64,000 nucleotides of DNA from Planctomycetota bacterium (GCA_029550525.1 JAKPHF010000049.1:186001-250000); one strand, 5' to 3'. Positions 26,149-35,702 are shown, counted from the stretch's first letter. The notes: a model not told the origin generated them from the sequence alone. Numbers and translations are program-made.

Positions 26149-28403
26149 CAGGACTGGCGCAAACGGGCGGCGGACTCATGCTGGCGGACTTCCTCGGGAC
26201 GGCGACCAGCTACCTGCTGATGTTCGTCGGCTTCTCGCTCGTGATCTTCGTCCACGAACTGGGCCATTTCATCGCCGCCAAGCTGTGCAACGTGCGGGTG
26301 GACAAGTTCGCGGTGGGGTTCGGCCGCGAGTTGTTCGGGTTCACTCGCGGCGAGACGCGGTACTCATTCAACGCGCTGCCCCTGGGCGGGTACGTCAAAA
26401 TGCTGGGGCAGGAAGACTTCACCATTGACAAATCCGGCGAATGGAAGGTCAAGGACGACCCCCGTGCGTTCACGAACAAGCCGGTGGCGCAGCGGATGTT
26501 CATCGTCTCGGCCGGCGTGTTCATGAACCTGGTCTTCGCGGCGGTCACGTTCGCGGCGGTGTTCATGATGGGCTGGAGGACCATTCCCGCCCAGATCGGC
26601 CAGATCATCCCGGGTATGCCCGCGGATCAGGCGGGGCTGCGGGTGGGTGACCGGATCACCCGGATCAACGGCAAGCCGATCAGCGATCATCCCGATCTTC
26701 AGGCGGCCATCATTCTCTCCGATCCGGACGAGCAGTTGCACATCGAGTTTCAACGGCTCGACGCCATGACCGGCGACTGGAAGGACGAGAAGGTTTCGCT
26801 CACGCCGGAGGTGAGTGCGGATGGCAGTCGGCTGCAGATCGGCGTGTCGCCGCCGCGGACGAACGAGATCGCGCTGGTCATCAACGAGCCCGACCGACCG
26901 GCGGAGGAGCAACTCCAGACGGGCGACCGCATCGTGGCGGTCAACGGCACGCCCACGGACAACTTCTATCAGATCCAGGATCTGCTGGCGGACTTGAAAG
27001 GAGACTGGGCGACGCTCACGGTGAAGCGGCCGGTCGGCAACCCTTCCACGAACCAGATCGAGCCTTCCGACGAGCAGCCGGGTGAGACGCGCGAGCTGAC
27101 GGTGCAGTGGCGAGCCCGTCAGTACTTCCTGCCGACCGATCGCGACCAGAGCGGGCACTTGCTGGGCTTCGTGCCGCGGCAACGCGTGCTGCAGGCCCTC
27201 GAGGGGCAACGGGCCGAGGCCGCCGGCATCCGCTCGGGTGACGTCATCGCCCGTTTCGGCGGGCAGGTCGCGCCGCGGCTCGACGAAATCAACAAGATTC
27301 GCCGCGAAAGCCCCGAACGCGACATCCGCGTGACCGTGTACCGGCCTGGCGAAGGCGAAAAGAACCTGGTGCTGCGGCCCAAGAGGACGGGCCTTTTCGG
27401 GTGGGGGGCTCCCACCGACGGGCTCCTGCTGAGCTCGCAGGAGAACGACCAACTCGTGGTGGCGGACATCATCACGAACGTGACGAAAGACATCCGCACG
27501 CCGGCGGCCGCCCTTAAGGACGTCATGCCGCGGGGAGCACTGATCACCAAGGTCAACGATCAGCCTGTGACGACCTGGAACGAACTGACCAACCACTTCC
27601 TGAAACTGGCCGGCCAGGACGTCAAGATCACGTGGACTTACCAGGGCGGCAAAGAGCAGTCCGGGACCATTCACGTGCCGCACAGCATCGGCACGACGTT
27701 CGAGCTGCCGGGAGCGCGGCAAATCCTGTCGATCAACGGCGTGACTCGCAAAGAGATCGAGGAGAACGGCCGGCGGGTGACCATTCCGGTTGACAACTGG
27801 CGGGCAGCGAGCGCGGTCCTTCGCGATCTCGTCGAGCAGGGCGTGACGGAAACCACTGTGGTGTACCGCGACAGCCGCACGGCCGAGCCGCAGACGGTTA
27901 CCATCCCGGTGACGGCGGAGATGGTCGATACATGGCCGTTGCGGATGGGTTACGTCGTGGACAACATGCTCACGTGGCACACCATGACGGTGGTGCAGGA
28001 GACGAACCCGCTCAAGGCGAGCCTCATCGGCATGCGCAAGACATGGTACTTCATCGAGCAGGTGTACATGACCATGCAGCGGATGGTGATCGACCGCTCG
28101 ATGTCGATGGACCAGGTCTCCGGGCCGGTGGGCATTCTGCAGATGGGCAGCCATTTCGCCGCCGCCGGCATGCCGCAGTTGCTGTACTTCCTGGCCTTGA
28201 TCTCGGCCAACCTGGCGGTGATCAACTTCCTGCCGCTGCCCATCATGGACGGCGGGATCTTCGTGTTCCTGCTCATCGAGAAGATCAAAGGCAGCCCGCT
28301 GAGCATGCGCATCCAGGTGGCCACGCAGTTGATCGGCCTGGCGTTGATCATCGGGATCTTTTTGTACGTGACGCTCCAGGACATCCAGAAGCTGGTCGGT
28401 TGA
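26133..28403 (+). CDS. rseP: site-2 intramembrane zinc metalloprotease, RseP-like, with four PDZ domains
   Basis: A 756-aa membrane protease; E. coli RseP has about 450 aa. The zinc motif HELGH is at residues 41-45 in an N-terminal helix, and the third-ligand motif appears near the C-terminus as NFLPLPIMDGG. Between them lie four PDZ-like units, recognised by phrases such as AGLRVGDRITRINGKP, LQTGDRIVAVNGTP, AGIRSGDVIARFGG and MPRGALITKVNDQP. It should cleave membrane-anchored regulators such as anti-sigma factors after site-1 cleavage. The ATG at 26133 follows a GAGAGGTGG ribosome-binding sequence; a second ATG at 26145 would give an ATGA overlap with dxr. Confidence 0.92.
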   Translation: MLEAMTGLAQTGGGLMLADFLGTATSYLLMFVGFSLVIFVHELGHFIAAKLCNVRVDKFAVGFGRELFGFTRGETRYSFNALPLGGYVKMLGQEDFTIDKSGEWKVKDDPRAFTNKPVAQRMFIVSAGVFMNLVFAAVTFAAVFMMGWRTIPAQIGQIIPGMPADQAGLRVGDRITRINGKPISDHPDLQAAIILSDPDEQLHIEFQRLDAMTGDWKDEKVSLTPEVSADGSRLQIGVSPPRTNEIALVINEPDRPAEEQLQTGDRIVAVNGTPTDNFYQIQDLLADLKGDWATLTVKRPVGNPSTNQIEPSDEQPGETRELTVQWRARQYFLPTDRDQSGHLLGFVPRQRVLQALEGQRAEAAGIRSGDVIARFGGQVAPRLDEINKIRRESPERDIRVTVYRPGEGEKNLVLRPKRTGLFGWGAPTDGLLLSSQENDQLVVADIITNVTKDIRTPAAALKDVMPRGALITKVNDQPVTTWNELTNHFLKLAGQDVKITWTYQGGKEQSGTIHVPHSIGTTFELPGARQILSINGVTRKEIEENGRRVTIPVDNWRAASAVLRDLVEQGVTETTVVYRDSRTAEPQTVTIPVTAEMVDTWPLRMGYVVDNMLTWHTMTVVQETNPLKASLIGMRKTWYFIEQVYMTMQRMVIDRSMSMDQVSGPVGILQMGSHFAAAGMPQLLYFLALISANLAVINFLPLPIMDGGIFVFLLIEKIKGSPLSMRIQVATQLIGLALIIGIFLYVTLQDIQKLVG

Positions 28404-28546
28404 TACACGTCCCGGGACGAGGTTGACTCTCTCGCCTGACCGGACAGGAATCTGGTTCGTCGCGTGCCGACGGTTTGGGCGTCGCACGTAGCTTCCGCAT
28501 TTCCTATTGGACGGACCGTGCCGCGCAGGACGGTTCGGCTCGTGCC

Positions 28547-28756
28547 ATGAGATCGTACCGTCGTGGATTGTTCTCCTTTCTTGCCGATCTGGCGATTCGC
28601 CTGACCGGGACGGGGGAGTCTCGTCGCGATTTTCTGGAGCGATTGCGACGGGCCGACTATCGCACGGACACGCGAGGTATGGGCATTCGGATGACTTCCT
28701 TCCTGCGCGACCGGCTGCGGCGGGGCTGGTTGCGAATTCGCCGCGAAGATCGATAA
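28547..28756 (+). CDS. small basic hypothetical protein
   Basis: A 69-aa, strongly basic product. It is called because it has an ordered, helical-looking composition (LFSFLADLAIRLTGTGESRR, then DFLERLRRADYRTDTRGMG) rather than a shadow-like one. The ATG has only a weak upstream GGACGG. No family could be named with certainty. It follows rseP on the same strand at a distance of about 140 bases and may be a real co-transcribed gene; the alternative is chance. Confidence 0.4.
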   Translation: MRSYRRGLFSFLADLAIRLTGTGESRRDFLERLRRADYRTDTRGMGIRMTSFLRDRLRRGWLRIRREDR

Positions 28757-28765
28757 TGGCGGGCG

Positions 28766-28984
28766 TGTCAGTGGGCAGTGGCCCGTGGTCCGTTGTTGGT
28801 CCTTGGTGAATGCGACCTGGGCCAGCGACCACGGTGGTTCCAGCATGCAACCTGACAGGCCGTCCCCCCGCTCTAACAGGACCTGAAGCCCCGGCGGGGG
28901 GGACGTGTCCTGTCGTCGCCACTGACCCAAGGACCATCGACCCAACCACTGACAACGGACTACTGACAACGAACACCACTGGCA
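28766..28984. repeat. CAGTGGTCCGTTGTTGGTCC-type inverted repeat block
   Basis: The left part reads GTCAGTGGGCAGTGGCCCG and TGGTCCGTTGTTGGTCCTTGG; the right part reads CCAAGGACCATCGACCCAACC and ACTGACAACGGACTACTGACAAC. The two halves are approximate inverse complements around a GC-rich centre with CCCCCCGCTC and CGGCGGGGGGG runs. It is the whole spacer between the small basic gene and the oxidoreductase and resembles other low-complexity spacers here. Confidence 0.7.
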
Positions 28985-29005
28985 ATTAACGGAGGAGCGA
29001 ACCGC

Positions 29006-30058
29006 ATGGCCAAGAAATACGGCATGGGCATCATCGGTGCCGGCATGATCGGCAACTTTCACGCGCGGGCCATCAAGGGCCTGCCCAACGCGGAACTGAT
29101 CTCGGTTTGCGAGCAGGTGCCCGAGCGGGGACAGAAGTTCGCGGCCGAGCACGGCTGTGCGTTCTACGACGACCTGACCAAGTTCCTCAATGACGATCGC
29201 CTCGACGTGGTAACCGTGGCGACGCCCAGCGGACTGCACCGCGACGTAGCCGTGGCGGCAGCGAAGGCCGGCAAGCACTGCATCGTCGAAAAGCCCATCG
29301 AAATCACGCTGCCGCGCATCGACGCGATTCTCGAAGCTCACGACAAGGCCGGCACCACGGTGGGCGGCATCTTCAATATGCGCTACGAAGCGACCACCAA
29401 GCTGCTCAAGCAGGCGGTGGATCAGGGCCGTTTCGGCCGGATGACCTTCGGCATGGCCTTCGGCCCCTGGTGGCGCGATCAGGCCTACTACGACCAGGGC
29501 GGCTGGCGGGGCAAATGGGAGATCGACGGCGGCGGAGCCATGATGAACCAGGGCATCCACACCATCGATCTGCTGCAGTACTTCATGGGGCCGGTCAAGC
29601 AGGTCTGCGCGTTCACTCGCACGCTCTGTCACGAGCGGATCGAGGTGGAAGATACCAGCGCGGTCGCCGTCGAGTTTGCCAGCGGCGCCCTGGGCACCAT
29701 GGCCTGCACGACCAGCATGTGGCCCGGCCACTACCGCGTGATCGAGGTCGCGGGCGACCGGGGCACGGTCGGCATGGCCGACGCCAAGTTCATCTTCTGG
29801 CAGTTCGCCGAAGAGACCGAGGAAGACAACCGCATCCGGGCCGAGTATCTCGACTTCCCGAAGGTATCGGTAGGGGCGGCCAACCCGTCGGCGGGCATGA
29901 CGCCCGATCTGCATCGAGCCAACTTTGCCGATTTCCTGGCCGCACTCGATGAGAAGCGTCAGCCCTCCATTTCGGGACTGGAGGCCCGCAAGGCGGTGCA
30001 GATTATCCTGGCCGTCTATGAGTCGGCGCGGACGGGCAAGCCGGTGGCCCTGCAATAA
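29006..30058 (+). CDS. Gfo/Idh/MocA family oxidoreductase
   Basis: A 350-aa NAD(P)-dependent sugar dehydrogenase-like enzyme. The Rossmann motif GIIGAGMIGNFHARAI opens the protein (about 8-23). VTVATPSGLHRDVAV and the catalytic-lysine segment IVEKPIEIT are in the expected places, and the C-terminal domain has GGAMMNQGIHTIDLLQYFMG with the usual His. GGAGGAG precedes the ATG. No signal peptide is present, so it is cytoplasmic. It precedes, with a promoter-bearing gap, a peptide/dipeptide transporter operon. The sugar substrate is unknown. Confidence 0.93.
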   Translation: MAKKYGMGIIGAGMIGNFHARAIKGLPNAELISVCEQVPERGQKFAAEHGCAFYDDLTKFLNDDRLDVVTVATPSGLHRDVAVAAAKAGKHCIVEKPIEITLPRIDAILEAHDKAGTTVGGIFNMRYEATTKLLKQAVDQGRFGRMTFGMAFGPWWRDQAYYDQGGWRGKWEIDGGGAMMNQGIHTIDLLQYFMGPVKQVCAFTRTLCHERIEVEDTSAVAVEFASGALGTMACTTSMWPGHYRVIEVAGDRGTVGMADAKFIFWQFAEETEEDNRIRAEYLDFPKVSVGAANPSAGMTPDLHRANFADFLAALDEKRQPSISGLEARKAVQIILAVYESARTGKPVALQ

Positions 30059-30084
30059 CACTTCGGGCGAGCAGCACGCCCGTG

Positions 30085-30111
30085 GCCGGTGGTTCCGCGC
30101 GAACCACCGGC
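30085..30111. promoter_or_regulatory. perfect 11-bp inverted repeat after the oxidoreductase gene
   Basis: GCCGGTGGTTC, five-base loop CGCGC, GAACCACCGGC. It lies 26 bases after the stop codon and has no T-run. It may stabilise the 3' end of the mRNA or act as a rho-assisted terminator. The rest of 30059-30355 holds no supported gene. Confidence 0.5.
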
Positions 30112-30238
30112 TGAACCCCGTCCTGTTCGGGGCGTACTGTTGGTGGGACCCTTGCCGCGGCAAGCCGGTCGGTTGACTGATGCGCCACGGCCGCGTGCTG
30201 GCCGCCGCTCCTGCCTCGCAGCGTCCTGGGGCCGAAGA

Positions 30239-30244
30239 TATAAT
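30239..30244 (+). promoter_or_regulatory. candidate -10 element of the dipeptide transporter operon
   Basis: An exact TATAAT, in the sequence GAAGATATAATGCG, 112 bases before the operon's first start codon. No good -35 is seen at 16-18 bases, so an activator may be needed. Confidence 0.45.
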
Positions 30245-30355
30245 GCGTCATCCCGGTGGGAAGCCCGGCCCACATCCGTATACGCCCGGCGTCAGGGGCC
30301 CGGGGCCCTTGGGGCGAAACTCGACGGAGCCGCCGAAGACGAGAACGGTCTGCCT

Positions 30356-32293
30356 ATGACTCGCTTTTTGATTGCCGCTATCGTAGTCGTCGCCCTGCTC
30401 GTGTTCGGGCCGGTGTGGCTGTTGTCGCGGGCCAACGACGATGCGGGCCGCTTTGAAGGCAAATCGGTCCTCTACAACGCGTATCCCGAGAAGATCAAAA
30501 CGCTGGATCCGACGCTCTGCGGCGACACCATCAGCGCGGCCATGCAGGCCAACGTCTACGAGCCGCTGTACGGATATCACTATCTCAAGCGGCCGGTCGA
30601 GGTCATCCCCCTCCTGGCCGAGAGTATGCCCGAAATCTCCGACGACGGACTGACCTACACCATCCGGCTGCGCGATGACGCGCTGTATGCGGCCAACCCG
30701 TGCTTCGGCGTGGACGAAAATGGGCAGCCGAAAACGCGGGCCGTGCGGGCGAGCGATTTCGTGCTCAGCTTCCTACGAGCGGCCGACGTGCACCTGCCCA
30801 GCCCGATGGCCTGGTCGTTCCTGGGCAGACGGATCGTCGGACTCGACGATTACCACGAGAAGACCAAGGACTATCATGCGGGCGACTTCTCGCGGTACCA
30901 GTTGTCCGTCGAGGGCGTTCAGGCGCTGAATGACCGTACACTGCGGATTCAGTTGACCGAGCCGTTCCCGCCGTTCCTCTACATCCTGGCGATGCACAGT
31001 TATAGCCCGATCCCGCCCGAGCTGATTCGGTACTACCTCGAACGGCGACCGGCTCACGTCCGTAGCGCGTCGGGGGCTTACGTGCCCGCGCCGGGCGGGG
31101 GGCGGGAGATTCCGCTCGTGAATCGAACGCCGCAGATCACGCAAGCCTACATGGCCGTGGGCACCGGCCCGTACGTGATCACCACCTGGGAGCGGGGCAG
31201 CCGGATCATCTTCGAACGCAATCCGCTCTATCGCGACGTGCGCTATCCCAGCGAAGGGGCGCCCGGTGACGCCGAGGCAGGTTTGCTCCAAGATGCGGGC
31301 AAGCGAGTCCCCTTCATCGACGTGCTGTACTACCGGTGTATCACGCAAGACTTTTCCAGTTGGATGCAGTTCCTGAGCGGACAACTCGACGTGAGCGGCA
31401 TTCCGCGCGACGTGTTCAATCAGGTGATCACGCCGGACAAGGAGCTGGGCGCCAAGTGGGAGAAGCGTGGCATCCGGCTGGTCACGTACGAGGACCCCAG
31501 CGTGTACTGGCTGGGGTTCAATATGGAGGACCCGATCGTCGGTCGCAGCAAGTCGCTGCGGCAGGCCATGTGTCTGGCTTACAACGTGGAAGCCTACATC
31601 GAGGTGCTGATCAACGGCCGGGGCAAGCGGGCGGTGAACACGCTGCCCTCCTCATTCCCGGCACACAAGGAAGCGGGCCCGGGGCCGTACTACCGCTACG
31701 ATCCGGTCGCAGCCAAAGCCAAGCTGGAGGAAGCGAAGAAGGAACTCGCGGCGGCCGGTCTGCTCGGCCCCAACGGCGAGATTCCCACGATCCAGATCGA
31801 TTTGGGCAGCCAGGATGACACTGCCCGCAAGATGGGCGAATTCACCAAGCAGCAGTTTGACGCCGTCGGCATCCCGGTGCGAATCAACTTGAACGACTGG
31901 CCCACGTTCCAGCAAAAGGTCCACAACAAGCAGGTCCAGGCCTATCAGATGGGCTGGCACGCCGACTATCCGGATCCCGAAAACTTTCTCCAGCTGTACT
32001 ACGGGCCCAACGTGGACAAGGGGACCAACAGCACGAACTACCGGAATCCGGAGTTCGACGAACTGTACCGCAAGATCATCACCATGCCGGACTCACCCGA
32101 ACGCAAAGAAATTTGCGCCCGCATGGTTCAAATACTGAATGAGGACGTGCCGGTGCTGCTGCTGGTCGAGCCGGTCGCCTTTATGCTCCCATACGAATAC
32201 GTGCTGAACTACAAGCGTCACCCGGTGGGATACGGCATGATGAAGTACTTGCGCCTGGATACGGAGCGCCGGCGGGAGTTGCAGGAGAACTGA
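30356..32293 (+). CDS. ABC transporter substrate-binding protein, oligopeptide/dipeptide type
   Basis: A 645-aa SBP_bac_5 family protein. ATG 30356 gives an N-terminus MTRFLIAAIVVVALLVFGPV that acts as an uncleaved anchor or signal; longer in-frame extensions are not supported. The core shows ISDDGLTYTIRLRDD, VGTGPYVITTWERGS and DYPDPENFLQLYYG, typical of the DppA/OppA fold that closes around peptides. It is the first gene of a four-gene operon followed by two permeases and one ATPase. The likely ligands are oligopeptides, although some relatives bind sugars or nickel. Confidence 0.93.
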   Translation: MTRFLIAAIVVVALLVFGPVWLLSRANDDAGRFEGKSVLYNAYPEKIKTLDPTLCGDTISAAMQANVYEPLYGYHYLKRPVEVIPLLAESMPEISDDGLTYTIRLRDDALYAANPCFGVDENGQPKTRAVRASDFVLSFLRAADVHLPSPMAWSFLGRRIVGLDDYHEKTKDYHAGDFSRYQLSVEGVQALNDRTLRIQLTEPFPPFLYILAMHSYSPIPPELIRYYLERRPAHVRSASGAYVPAPGGGREIPLVNRTPQITQAYMAVGTGPYVITTWERGSRIIFERNPLYRDVRYPSEGAPGDAEAGLLQDAGKRVPFIDVLYYRCITQDFSSWMQFLSGQLDVSGIPRDVFNQVITPDKELGAKWEKRGIRLVTYEDPSVYWLGFNMEDPIVGRSKSLRQAMCLAYNVEAYIEVLINGRGKRAVNTLPSSFPAHKEAGPGPYYRYDPVAAKAKLEEAKKELAAAGLLGPNGEIPTIQIDLGSQDDTARKMGEFTKQQFDAVGIPVRINLNDWPTFQQKVHNKQVQAYQMGWHADYPDPENFLQLYYGPNVDKGTNSTNYRNPEFDELYRKIITMPDSPERKEICARMVQILNEDVPVLLLVEPVAFMLPYEYVLNYKRHPVGYGMMKYLRLDTERRRELQEN

Positions 32294-32296
32294 CCC

Positions 32297-33433
32297 ATGG
32301 GGGCATACGTCGTACGGCGCCTAGTACAGGCGGTCTTCACAATTTTCGGCGTGATGGTGTTCACGTTCCTGCTGTTCCGCGTGATCGCCGGCGACATCGC
32401 CGCTGCCCACCTGGGGCCCAAGGCCACGCTGCAGCAGAAGAAGGACTGGGCCCATCAGCACGGGTACGACAAGCCGCTGTTCATTAACACCGGCCTCGAG
32501 AAGCACAAACACACCGTGCCGCCCGGTGAGCCGTGGGAGATCCGGATCGAGGCCGGTGCCCCCGAAAATGTATCCATCGGCGGAGCGCCGGCCCACACCG
32601 TCGCCGGCGTGACGCTGGTGCGGACCGAGGGCAAGCGGATCATCTACCAGGTCGCGCCGGGTGAGTACGAGTTCACCGTCCGGACGGGCCAACCGTGGTA
32701 TGACTCGCAGTTCGTCAAGTACATCGTGACCACTGCGACGTTCGCCACCCGCAGCATCATCACCAACGAGAAGCTCTACTCGATTATCGTGGAACGGGCG
32801 CCGTACAGCCTTGCCCTGACCGTGCCCATCATGGCTATCGGCTGGGCCGCGGCCATGTTCATCGCGACCATCGTCGCGTACTACCGGGGCGGGCTGCTCG
32901 ATCGCGTTGGAGTGTTCCTCTCCGTACTGGGCATGTGCATTCCGTATCTGGCCTTCATCATCGGGATTCAGTACCTGATGTTTCAGATCAAGCCGACCAT
33001 GGCGTACGGCCTGGCCAACCCGTTCAACGTGTTCGTACCCGTCGGCATCGGTGTGCTGGCCGGACTCGGCGGAAACGTGCGGTTCTACCGGACAGTCGTG
33101 CTTGACGAGACCCGCCGCGACTACGTGCGGACCGCGTTGGCCAAGGGCCTGCCTCTGCGGGTGGTCATGTTCAAGCACATCCTGAAGAACTGCATGCTCC
33201 CGATCCTGACCAATCTCATCCTGACCGTGCCCTTCCTCATCATGGGCAGCCTGCTGCTCGAATCGTTTTTCGGAATTCCGGGGCTGGGCGATCTGCTGCT
33301 ATCGAGCATCAACAACCGCGACGAACCCATCGTCAGCGGCCTGACGTTCCTGACCGCACTGCTGTACGTCGTGGCGAATCTGGCCACCGACATCAGCTAC
33401 GTCATTTTCGATCCGCGAGTGAAGCTGTCATGA
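32297..33433 (+). CDS. ABC transporter permease 1 (DppB-like) with periplasmic insertion
   Basis: A 378-aa inner-membrane permease. The first helix is followed by the family segment FRVIAGDIAAAHLG, and the EAA-type loop RRDYVRTALAKGLPLRVV is near residues 273-290. About 330 aa is usual; here an insertion of some 65 residues (roughly 70-135) separates YDKPLFINTGL from QFVKYIVT. It is rich in Gly, Pro and beta-prone residues, suggesting an extra periplasmic beta domain. The start lies three bases after the previous stop, and its stop overlaps the next gene by four bases. Confidence 0.92.
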   Translation: MGAYVVRRLVQAVFTIFGVMVFTFLLFRVIAGDIAAAHLGPKATLQQKKDWAHQHGYDKPLFINTGLEKHKHTVPPGEPWEIRIEAGAPENVSIGGAPAHTVAGVTLVRTEGKRIIYQVAPGEYEFTVRTGQPWYDSQFVKYIVTTATFATRSIITNEKLYSIIVERAPYSLALTVPIMAIGWAAAMFIATIVAYYRGGLLDRVGVFLSVLGMCIPYLAFIIGIQYLMFQIKPTMAYGLANPFNVFVPVGIGVLAGLGGNVRFYRTVVLDETRRDYVRTALAKGLPLRVVMFKHILKNCMLPILTNLILTVPFLIMGSLLLESFFGIPGLGDLLLSSINNRDEPIVSGLTFLTALLYVVANLATDISYVIFDPRVKLS

Positions 33434-34371
33434 CCGAAACGAGCGCCAGGACCGAGACCAACCATCTGCAGGATCTGCCGCAGGGCCGCAGCCTGTGGGG
33501 CGACGCCTTCCATCGCCTGCGGCGGGACCGGGCGGCCGTCGCCTCCGTGATCGTCATCGGCATCTACGCGGTGATGGCGGTGGCGGCGAGCTTTCTGCAT
33601 GACGATTTCATCGCCTCCAAGAATTACAAGCTCAGCAATCAGCCGCCGTCCGCTCAGCATTGGCTGGGCACCGACGTGTTCGGACGCGACGTCCTGCTCA
33701 AGACCATGCTGGGGGCCAAAGTCTCCATGACCGTCGGTCTGATGGCCAACCTCATCGCCATCCCGCTCGGCCTGATCCTCGGTGCGCTGGCCGGCTACTT
33801 CGGGCGACGCGTGGATGACGTGGTGGTCTGGCTGTACACCACGCTGGCCAGCATCCCCGGCATCATGCTCTTGATCGCCCTCAAGTACGCTTTCCAGGGC
33901 AAGGTGCTGTTCAGAGGTACGCCGTTTGCGTTGGACCTGGGCGGGATTCACGGCCTGTACATCGCCCTGGGCGTCGTGAGCTGGATCCACACCTGCCGCG
34001 TGGTGCGAGCCGAGACGCTCAAGATCAAGGAACTGGATTACGTGACGGCGGCGCGGGCCCTCGGCGAGGGACACGCCCGGATCCTGTTCTTCCACATCAT
34101 CCCCAACCTGCTGCACCTGGCGATCATTTTGTTCAGCCTGGGCTTCGTGGGTGCGATCACCGCCGAGGTGATCCTGTCGTTCCTCGGCCTGGGCGTGGAG
34201 GTGGGAACCCCGAGTTGGGGGACCATGATCAACGCCGCCCGGTTGGACCTGGTGGTCGGACGGTGGTGGGAAGTGACCGCCGCGTGCACGGCCATGTTCT
34301 TCATCGTGCTGGCCCTCAACATCCTGGGCGATCGCTTGCGGGACGCCCTGGATCCCAAGCTGAGAACCTGA
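33430..34371 (+). CDS. ABC transporter permease 2 (DppC-like)
   Basis: A 313-aa permease pairing with the preceding one. The first membrane helix is near 35-55, the extracytoplasmic segment has [12 protein letters not shown], and the coupling loop reads [35 protein letters not shown] and [10 protein letters not shown] are further DppC hallmarks. It overlaps the upstream permease by four bases (ATGA). Confidence 0.95.
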   Translation: MTETSARTETNHLQDLPQGRSLWGDAFHRLRRDRAAVASVIVIGIYAVMAVAASFLHDDFIASKNYKLSNQPPSAQHWLGTDVFGRDVLLKTMLGAKVSMTVGLMANLIAIPLGLILGALAGYFGRRVDDVVVWLYTTLASIPGIMLLIALKYAFQGKVLFRGTPFALDLGGIHGLYIALGVVSWIHTCRVVRAETLKIKELDYVTAARALGEGHARILFFHIIPNLLHLAIILFSLGFVGAITAEVILSFLGLGVEVGTPSWGTMINAARLDLVVGRWWEVTAACTAMFFIVLALNILGDRLRDALDPKLRT

Positions 34372-34391
34372 TCAACCCCGAGAGGGAATCG

Positions 34392-35396
34392 ATGTCGCAG
34401 CAAAACGGACATGCGCTGATCGAGGTCCAGGACCTCAAGACGCATTTCTACACGGAAGACGGCGTGTCCACCGCCGTGGACGGCGTAAGCTGGTCGCTGC
34501 AGCGAGGCAAGACCATGGCTCTGGTGGGCGAGAGCGGCTGCGGCAAGAGCGTCACCGCGCTGTCCATCATGCGGCTCGTGCCCAACCCGCCGGGCCGGAT
34601 CGTGGGCGGACGGATTCTCTTTGAAGGCCAGAACCTGCTCGAGCTGAGCGAATCGGAGATGCGGCGAATTCGCGGCAACCGCATCGCCATGATCTTTCAG
34701 GAGCCGATGAGCTCGCTCAACCCCGTGTACACGGTGGGCCAGCAAATCGTAGAAGCCATCGAACTGCACCAGGACGTTCGCAAGAAGGCGGCGTGGGACA
34801 AGGCGGTGGAGTTACTGCGGCAGGTGGGGATTCCCGCACCCGAGCAGCGCGTACACGAGTATCCTCACCAGTTGTCGGGCGGCATGCGGCAGCGCGTCAT
34901 GATCGCCATGGCGCTGTCGTGCAATCCGTCGCTGCTGATCGCCGACGAGCCGACCACGGCTCTCGACGTGACCATCCAGGCCCAAATCCTGGCTCTGCTC
35001 CGGCGGCTCCAGCAAGAGCGCAACATGGGCGTGGTGCTCATCACGCACGACCTGGGCGTGGTGGCCGAGGTGGCCGACGAGGTCTGCGTCATGTACGCCA
35101 GCAAGATCGTCGAGCGGGCCGACGTCCACGAACTGTTCGCCAACCCGCTGCATCCGTACACCCAAGGCCTCTTCCGCAGCATCCCGCGGCTCGGGCAGCT
35201 CAAGGATCGACTCGACGTGATCCCCGGCAACGTGCCCAATCCGTTGCGGTTCCCGCCCGGCTGCAAGTTTCATCCTCGCTGCTCGATCGGCTCGCAAGAC
35301 CCACAGTGCCGCACCCAGGACCCGCCGCTGCGCGAGGTCAAGCCGGGGCACTGGGTGGCATGTTGGAAGGCGGAGGGATATCAGGAAAAACTGTGA
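34392..35396 (+). CDS. ABC transporter ATP-binding protein (DppD-like)
   Basis: A 334-aa nucleotide-binding subunit. Walker A is GESGCGKS, the Q-loop is [12 protein letters not shown], the signature is [15 protein letters not shown], and Walker B is [12 protein letters not shown]. The C-terminal oligopeptide-transporter extension contains [18 protein letters not shown], the Cys-rich segment of DppD/OppD. ATG 34392 follows a GAGAGGGA ribosome-binding sequence. No DppF-type second ATPase follows, so it may act as a homodimer or use a partner encoded elsewhere. Confidence 0.95.
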   Translation: MSQQNGHALIEVQDLKTHFYTEDGVSTAVDGVSWSLQRGKTMALVGESGCGKSVTALSIMRLVPNPPGRIVGGRILFEGQNLLELSESEMRRIRGNRIAMIFQEPMSSLNPVYTVGQQIVEAIELHQDVRKKAAWDKAVELLRQVGIPAPEQRVHEYPHQLSGGMRQRVMIAMALSCNPSLLIADEPTTALDVTIQAQILALLRRLQQERNMGVVLITHDLGVVAEVADEVCVMYASKIVERADVHELFANPLHPYTQGLFRSIPRLGQLKDRLDVIPGNVPNPLRFPPGCKFHPRCSIGSQDPQCRTQDPPLREVKPGHWVACWKAEGYQEKL

Positions 35397-35420
35397 GCCA
35401 TGAGCTGTGAGCTTTGAGCC
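35393..35420. repeat. GTGAGCCATGAGCTGTGAGCTTTGAGCC repeat
   Basis: A short AGCTCATAGC-family tract overlapping the DppD stop region, followed at 35451-35482 by a CATTCGACATTCGGATTTCGTCATTCGG tract of a different family. Confidence 0.75.
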
Positions 35421-35507
35421 GGAAAATGAGCGCGTGGCTCAGGCTCCTCCCGTCATTCGACATTCGGATTTCGTCATTCGGCTGTCTCGTCCGGAGGATT
35501 CCACCAC

Positions 35508-35702
35508 ATGGAGTGCAAGAAAGAGACGAACTCCAAGCGTTGCACGTGTACGTACCCGGGCTGCAGCAGGCACGGCGTCTGTTGCGACTGCCTCGCCTAC
35601 CACCTGGCCAGCCGCGAGTTGCCCGGCTGCTGCTTCCCGCCTGAGGCCGAACGCCGATACGACCGCAGCTTCGAGGCCTTCGCCAAGGCCTGGAAGCTGT
35701 GA
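35508..35702 (+). CDS. Cys-rich DUF6485-type small protein
   Basis: A 64-aa protein with eight Cys in the first half (ECKKET, CTCTYPGCSRHGVCCDC, GCCFP), spaced as in zinc-binding or [Fe-S] small proteins. The pattern and the C-terminal RRYDRSFEAFAKAW match the DUF6485 family. The role is unknown. A GAGGA-like sequence precedes the ATG. It is downstream of the peptide transporter and may be in the same transcript. Confidence 0.8.
   Translation: MECKKETNSKRCTCTYPGCSRHGVCCDCLAYHLASRELPGCCFPPEAERRYDRSFEAFAKAWKL

Noticed and set aside
26364..28985. 873-aa open frame antisense to the site-2 protease gene
   Set aside because: His/Arg/Asp-rich translation with no domain; it is the high-GC antisense shadow of rseP, which has clear protease motifs.
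30089..30355. N-terminal extension of the substrate-binding protein frame
   Set aside because: Spacer DNA with a hairpin and TATAAT; the signal-like N-terminus begins at ATG 30356.
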